14,178 nt of DNA from Oehlia diaphana (lineage: Eukaryota; Glomeromycota; Glomeromycetes; Glomerales; Glomeraceae), in the NCBI GenBank assembly GCA_003833135.1, contig QZLH01000001.1, positions 448,933 through 463,110 of the forward strand, read 5' to 3'. Shown here piece after piece: positions 9,658-14,178 of this stretch. Position numbers and translations under genes: made by a program. The notes under the pieces were generated by a model, which was not told the origin of the DNA, searched no databases, and saw only the letters and a list, made by a program, of their open reading frames with translations. Within the stretch, counting starts at the first letter, position 1, and every line of letters begins with the position of its first letter.

Positions 9658-10525
9658 GTTTACAATAAATGGTAAGAAAAAAAGGGTGATTATATTGGGA
9701 TATTTCAGTTTATATTTTTTTTAGTCACTAAAAATAGGCGAAATGTAACTGAGAAATGCAACCCTTTAACAACAACTTTTGTGAAATTTTTTTCAATAAG
9801 ATTGTAAAAGTGGTTATTAAGTTTTACTTTTATTATTTGAGTTAGAGATGTTACATTGTATAAATGCAGTGTTTTATTTGACCTGCATTATTTCATTTTA
9901 ACGAAATTTAGGTCAGCATTACGCAATTAGCCAAAATTAACAAAAATTTGGCCAGAATTATGATTTATTGATTGGCAATTTTAATTGATTTAACTAATTT
10001 TAGCTAACTTTAAATTATAATATATATACACTATATAGTTGAAAACAATGCTGCGCTAGAATTTTTATATTGTCAAACATATTAAATAAAATTTGACTTT
10101 AATTTTTGGGGACATTTCCACTGACTAATAATAAAATTTCATATGTTTTTAAGGTATTTCAAACAGCTGATTCAAAATCTTAAAAAAATATAAATAGAAT
10201 ATTTTGAAAAAAAAAATATTTTCATGTAGTTTCATATTTCATCATTACCAATTTATCATTTTCTTTCATAGATTATATTGATTATCAGCAGATCTTTCAC
10301 TTTAAATATGGGATACCGTTGCATTTTACTATTAACTTATAGTAATTTACATATAGAGACAGTTTTAATGATTATTTGACCAGTTTAATTAGGCTGTATA
10401 ATATATATGTTGGCCTTTTTCCTCCCGTTAATTTATCTAACCTCTAGATAATACTAGAATAGTTAAAAGTTTACTCAATAATCATATGATTTTATTTTAA
10501 TTAATATATCTAAGATAATAAAAAA
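9658..10525. other. AT-rich intergenic stretch, 5' flank of the unidentified pseudogene
   Basis: No coding region is supported. The first 100 bases lie immediately upstream of the minus-strand ATG at 9657 and would hold its promoter; no specific element stands out. AAATGCAACCC with its extension at 9754-9772 repeats the sequence at 6032-6050. Around 9910-9980 short GGCCAAAATT-like fragments recur in both orientations (AGCCAAAATTAA, TTTGGCCAGAATT, TTGGCAATTTTAA), possibly a worn small inverted-repeat element. Confidence 0.4.
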
Positions 10526-10612
10526 GTTATTTACTGATCTAGTAATATATAAATGGGTTATTATCTGAAGAATGATGATCCATTTATATACTAAACTAGA
10601 TTAGTAAATAAC
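10526..10612. repeat. Long inverted repeat, about 33-bp arms
   Basis: The left arm GTTATTTACTGATCTAGTAA continues to about 10556 as TATATAAATGGG. It pairs with the right arm at 10580-10612, whose reverse complement starts GTTATTTACTAATCTAGTTT and ends ATATAAATGG. A few mismatches and a small bulge interrupt the arms. The spacer is about 24 bp. The structure could be a MITE remnant or a cruciform-forming palindrome. The flanks do not show a clear duplication. Confidence 0.6.
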
Positions 10613-10799
10613 TAATACATATTAATTGTATTTTTATTAGAATTCATTCAAACCAGAATCAATAAAAATAATATAGCTATCAAATATATAAAAACTGACC
10701 TGGTAGTCCATTATCCAATCTGTGATTTTATTACCCTAACTTTTTATTTTATATTATTAATAATCTGGTTAAACTGATACTACTGTATAGCGCTGCATA

Positions 10800-10835
10800 C
10801 AGTACCCCCTCAAATAGTACCCCTCTAAATAGTAC
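10800..10835 (+). repeat. Transposon terminus-like iterated 15-bp repeat beside TA
   Basis: Directly after TA (10798-10799) comes C and then two 15-bp units, AGTACCCCCTCAAAT (10801-10815) and AGTACCCCTCTAAAT (10816-10830), plus a partial third, AGTAC. A CAGTA start, a TA flank and short tandem units are typical of pogo/Tc1-like terminal repeats. No inverted partner was found before 14178. The MULE-like pseudogene ends 300 bp to the right and is read toward this point, so this could be the terminus of the element that carries it, although classical MULEs have other termini and longer target duplications. Confidence 0.5.
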
Positions 10836-11135
10836 ATGTGTATTATTCAAGTTTACATTTGGGTATTTCTGAAAGGTGAGACGAATAGTTGTGGAGTCCG
10901 GTGGGAATGTTGAGTGGAGTACGGTGCTAAAAATGGTGTTGAATACATTACACTAATAATACACTGTACACAATAGTACGTATATTACCCTTTTAAATAT
11001 GTGAAGTACGCAATATAAAATTTTATTACTTAGAAAAAAATTTTCAATTTAAAAAATATTTGTAATGCAATTATAATCAATTATAATTTTATTTTTTTTA
11101 TACAATATATTTCATGTAAATTCTATTTTATGAAA
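10836..11135. other. Interval between terminus-like repeat and MULE pseudogene
   Basis: No gene is seen. The part at 10860-10935 is clearly richer in G than its surroundings (for example GTGGAGTCCGGTGGGAATG), which marks it as a distinct segment, perhaps the inner part of a transposon end. The rest is ordinary AT-rich DNA and probably the 3' untranslated flank of the minus-strand pseudogene. Confidence 0.4.
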
Positions 11136-13751
11136 CTAATTAGCTAATTTCAATTCGCATTCTTTTTCAATATTAGCTAATTCCATTATGCGGACCTTAG
11201 CTTCCCTAATCCCTCTCCCTTAAGTCAAGTTCCTATTCTTTTAGTGCTAAATTTCTTTCTTGATATTCTAATTCATCAAATTTTGAAGATGATTTAGATG
11301 CATTATTTTCTTTGTTATTATCATTATCATTATGGCATTTATCCTCATTTTCTGAACTATCAGAAATAATTGTAATGGCTTTCTTTGCCTTTTTCTTACT
11401 GGAACTTGCACGTGCATTTTGTTTTCGTTTTATAGGGATTGATTTTGTATTATTTGATTTTTTAATTTTTGCATTGGCTAATATATGAATAAATTATTAA
11501 AATTAGTAAATAAAAATAAGAAATTAAAATATTTATGTTGCAAAAAACTTATCTTGACGTTTATTAGATAAAACATTGCGAGCAATAAGTCCTTTATCAC
11601 GTCCTCGATTTGGTACATTATATTTTTGATGTATATAAATAGAGGTAAATCTTTCCTTGTACAATTTACGTCTTCTATTATAAAAGTTATTAGTTACAAA
11701 ATTAAATAATAATAATCAATTACAATTACTTACTGTAAAATTGCTGTGACAATCTTAAGATTTTTTTCACGCTGATTGCTCAAGGCATGAGCAGCCTTAG
11801 CAATATTAGTAGTATCAGGGGTTGTTATTCAAGTCTCATTATCAATTTTTGATATGCATTTATTTAAAGAAGCAATAACCCATTTTTGTTGATAAAAAGT
11901 AGCCCATTCTAATGATAAAATAATATAAAATTAAATTTTTATATTAAATGAATTGATAAAAGCTTACTAACCAGGTTCTTTTGTTTCAATTTTATTAAAT
12001 AGATTATTAATTTCAACTTCAGAAGTAGCTGTAAGAAGTGCAAGCATATCATTTGCTAAAATATCATCATATCTCTTCTCATGAATTTTTCTGCATAAAA
12101 GTAAAATATATTAATTAGCATGAATAATTCTTTTAAGATGTAAACTTATATATATATATATATATATTTATTTACCTTTTAAAATGAACATGACATGATT
12201 TAAAAACATTAATTAGATGTTCCTCCCAATTTTTAGTTGCATCTATTTTATTCAATACTAATCCAAGAGCTTTTGCTTGAGCATAATCTAAATCACCTAT
12301 AATACAGCTCCAACCAGTTCCATGAATATGTTTGAATTGTGGGGATGATTCTGTCAATTGAGATACAAGATCAAATAAAGCACGAAACATCCTCTGATAA
12401 GCAATTGTAATTGCACTGTTTGTAAATATTCTAGCAAATGTAAAAACTAAAAATAAATATTAATTTAGTATTTAATTATAAATACTGTATATTAAAATTA
12501 AATTTAAGTAATTAAATAAAATAAATTAATTATTATAAATAATACTTACTTAAATTATGCTCTGAATTGTAATAGTTGATCTCAAATTCATTAATGTTAC
12601 CTGCTACACGTTTGAAAGATAGGTCAATTTGAAAATATTTACACTTTTTCCATTCAAACAATTGCTCAGGAGTAGTGCAAATAATTAATATATTATTGTC
12701 TTCAAAAAATTCTAAATTAAAAGTAAATTTGAAATAAATTAAATAAAATAAATACAAAATATAATTTATTTTGCATTAAAAAATTGATATAATAATATTA
12801 AAGAAATAAAGAAAACTTTTATTTTTACCTAACCGTTTTACATAATCACAAAAATTATTTATATTGCGTGAATAAATGTAGACTACTCCAAGAAGTCCTT
12901 GTCCATGAGGATGAACTTCTTTTTGAATTTTATCCACATAATACCGCAGATGATCATTGTATTTAAAGATGCATGTATTTCAGAAAGATAATCGGTCCCA
13001 AAATATGTTTTAATTAGATTTTCTAATAATAAAAATATGTTAAAATTTTATAATAATATTTTTTAAAGTATATACTTGTAAAATAATTACCAGTTATAAT
13101 ATTAATTGGTGTAATATCAACATTATTATCATTTGCCTGATGAATTAATTCTTGTAAACGTGATCAAATAGTTAATGGTACACGACTTGGTGGAGGTGGA
13201 GGGTGAGAGTGAATTCCTTTTGACACAAAAATCACATATGGACAACTCTTTATATTATGTAGAATTATTTTAGAATACTTAACACCACATGTTTTTTGTG
13301 TAATTGCACCTTGTTTAATAATATTTCCTGCACGATGTGGATGTGCTATTAATGGATAATTTAAATAAATAAATAAAATAATTAGATATTTAAAAAAAAA
13401 ATTAATTACTCTTTAATAGTTATACTTATGATAAAGAGTCTTTTTTAAACTATTATGCAATACTGTAAAGCAATCATTAGTTGGTTCATTTGATTCACCC
13501 TAAATATAAAATATGTTAAATAAAATTAAATAAACAAATAAAAAAATTAATAAATTATATCTAACCTCATATAATCCATCTAAAAGTTGGCGTAGTAAAT
13601 TAAGATCTACATTTTCTTTGATATTGATGAACTGATGAAACTTTTCATTAAATTTCCATTCAGAATAACCAATAAAATAATTTGTTATATTATCTTTACA
13701 TTTTAAATATTTTAATATTGGTTTTCCAGTGCATTGTACTCCATTTTGCAT
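11136..13751 (-). pseudogene. MULE-like transposase pseudogene, ten exons
   Basis: This is a Mutator-like (MULE) transposase relative. Exons on the minus strand read roughly 13751-13566, 13499-13410, 13345-13091, 13022-12829, 12711-12550, 12446-12176, 12090-11972, 11908-11734, 11674-11549 and 11477-11136; the first eight introns are 59-117 bp with GT-AG ends. N-terminally there is a zinc-finger-like block (CGVKYSKI, CPYVIF, HSHPPPPPS), reminiscent of the FLYWCH/WRKY-GCM1 fingers of MULEs. The catalytic part shows YFQIDLSFKRV (first D, 12625), HGTGWSCIIGDLDYAQAKAL (second D, 12294 or 12288) and CHVHFKR. The usual (T)N..E motif reads TTNIAKAAHALSN, with Lys where Glu is expected. The C-terminus is Lys/Ser/Asp/Asn-rich, then coiled-coil-like. 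Breaks: stops at 13413, 13164, 11829 and 11233, a one-base loss near 12959, and frame problems at intron 2 and near 11205. The start at 13751 is only the first Met before repeat DNA; the true start is uncertain. Confidence 0.82.
12147..12167. repeat. (TA)n microsatellite in an intron
   Basis: A pure TA run of about 21 bases lies within the predicted sixth intron (12091-12175) of the MULE-like pseudogene, just downstream of its donor site. Confidence 0.85.
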
Positions 13752-13769
13752 ATCATCGGGGAATTTTTT

Positions 13770-13840
13770 GAGACGCAGATCTGCACAGATCTGCAGGTGA
13801 CATTTGCCACCATTTCTGCACAGATCTGTGACCCTGCCAG
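13770..13840. repeat. GC-richer palindromic patch with repeated CTGCACAGATCTG
   Basis: CTGCACAGATCTG occurs twice in the same orientation, at 13781-13793 and 13816-13828. GCAGATCTGC (13775-13784) and CACAGATCTGTG (13819-13830) are perfect palindromes. The base composition differs sharply from the surroundings, and the sequence abuts the readable start of the MULE-like gene. It looks like part of an inserted repeat or the start of a satellite. Short dyads can also be protein-binding sites, but nothing here shows that. Confidence 0.65.
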
Positions 13841-13874
13841 AAAAATTCAAAGGAAAAATTTTATTATTTCTGCG

Positions 13875-14090
13875 CAAAATTTCAAGAAAATGAAAATTCT
13901 GCAAAAATCCCAAAAAATTATAGCATGCAAAAAAATTTAAGAACAAAATTCTGTGAAAATCTCCAAAAATTATACATGCAAAAAAATTCAAGAACAAAAT
14001 TCTGTAAAAATCTCCAAAAATTATACATGCGAAAAAATTCAAGAACAAAATTCTGTGAAAAATTCAAGAACGAAGTTCTGCATAAATTCT
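13875..14090. repeat. 51-bp tandem repeat, about four copies
   Basis: Units run 13875-13927 (53 bp, divergent), 13928-13978 (51 bp), 13979-14029 (51 bp) and a partial, rearranged unit from 14030. Each full unit has the form C-A-run, TTCAAGAACAAAATTCTG, AAAATCTCCAAAAATTATA and CATG. Units two and three differ by only a few bases, so the array expanded recently or was homogenised. Because 51 is divisible by three, every unit stays open on both strands, which explains the repetitive open frames here (including LNFFACIIFGDF on the minus strand); these are not taken as genes. Confidence 0.85.
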
Positions 14091-14178
14091 CGAAAAAATA
14101 AATTATTCACTGATCACCACAGTCATCATATATTGTATTTTTAATATGTATTTTTATTCACGAATAAATTTGTCAAAT

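Noticed and set aside
13734..13940. Plus-strand open frame of 68 codons
   Set aside because: It overlaps the palindromic repeat and lies antisense to the readable MULE-like first exon; no protein features.
13953..14144. Plus-strand open frame with repeated KISKNYTCKKIQEQNSVK
   Set aside because: It is the translation of the 51-bp tandem array; a period divisible by three keeps frames open without coding.
1..14178. CRISPR arrays, tRNA genes, rRNA and bacterial operons
   Set aside because: The only regular array has no spacers, no tRNA B-box-like sequence was found, and the introns and transposon classes are eukaryotic.

Overview
The window looks like nuclear DNA from an AT-rich eukaryote and holds a dense graveyard of DNA transposons. 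Evidence is the very high A+T content, short GT-AG introns of about 59-117 bp inside two genes, transposases of eukaryotic pogo/Tigger and MULE type, and no bacterial gene layout. The combination most resembles an arbuscular mycorrhizal fungus (Glomeromycotina, Rhizophagus-like). That assignment is inference from family resemblance and was not checked by search. I see no intact protein-coding gene, no rRNA, tRNA or CRISPR, and no convincing host gene.

Layout. (1) 1-2045: a pogo/Tigger-type element on the minus strand. Its transposase frame (88-1734) is 549 codons long with no indel but 11 in-frame stops; its right terminal repeat ends at 2045 beside a TA, and its left end lies outside the window. 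(2) 2048-6240: about 4.2 kb of AT-rich DNA with non-coding mobile debris: a dispersed TTTACCTT...ACCTATA repeat, a 169-bp TA-flanked MITE (3144-3312), an imperfect hairpin (3593-3700), a short possible two-exon ORF (3835-4051) and a second pogo-type terminus starting at 5023. (3) 6278-9657, minus strand: a decayed multi-exon gene of an unidentified family, with an acidic N-terminus, a Cys/His-rich cluster, a long middle domain with a strongly hydrophobic stretch, and a Lys/Arg-rich C-terminus. (4) 9658-11135: AT-rich DNA with a long inverted repeat (10526-10612) and an iterated 15-bp terminal-repeat-like motif beside a TA at 10800. (5) 11136-13751, minus strand: a MULE-like transposase pseudogene whose ten exons can be read almost completely. 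(6) 13770-14090: a locally GC-rich palindromic patch and a 51-bp tandem repeat lying across the 5' end of that gene.

The genes do not form a pathway. The three coding remnants are on the same strand but have separate structures, termini and decay patterns: the Tigger copy decayed by point mutation only, the other two also by small indels. The item closest to a new system is the unidentified Cys/His-cluster family at 6278-9657, which behaves like a lineage-specific, probably mobile gene. The iterated repeat at 10800 may be the 3' terminus of the element carrying the MULE-like gene.
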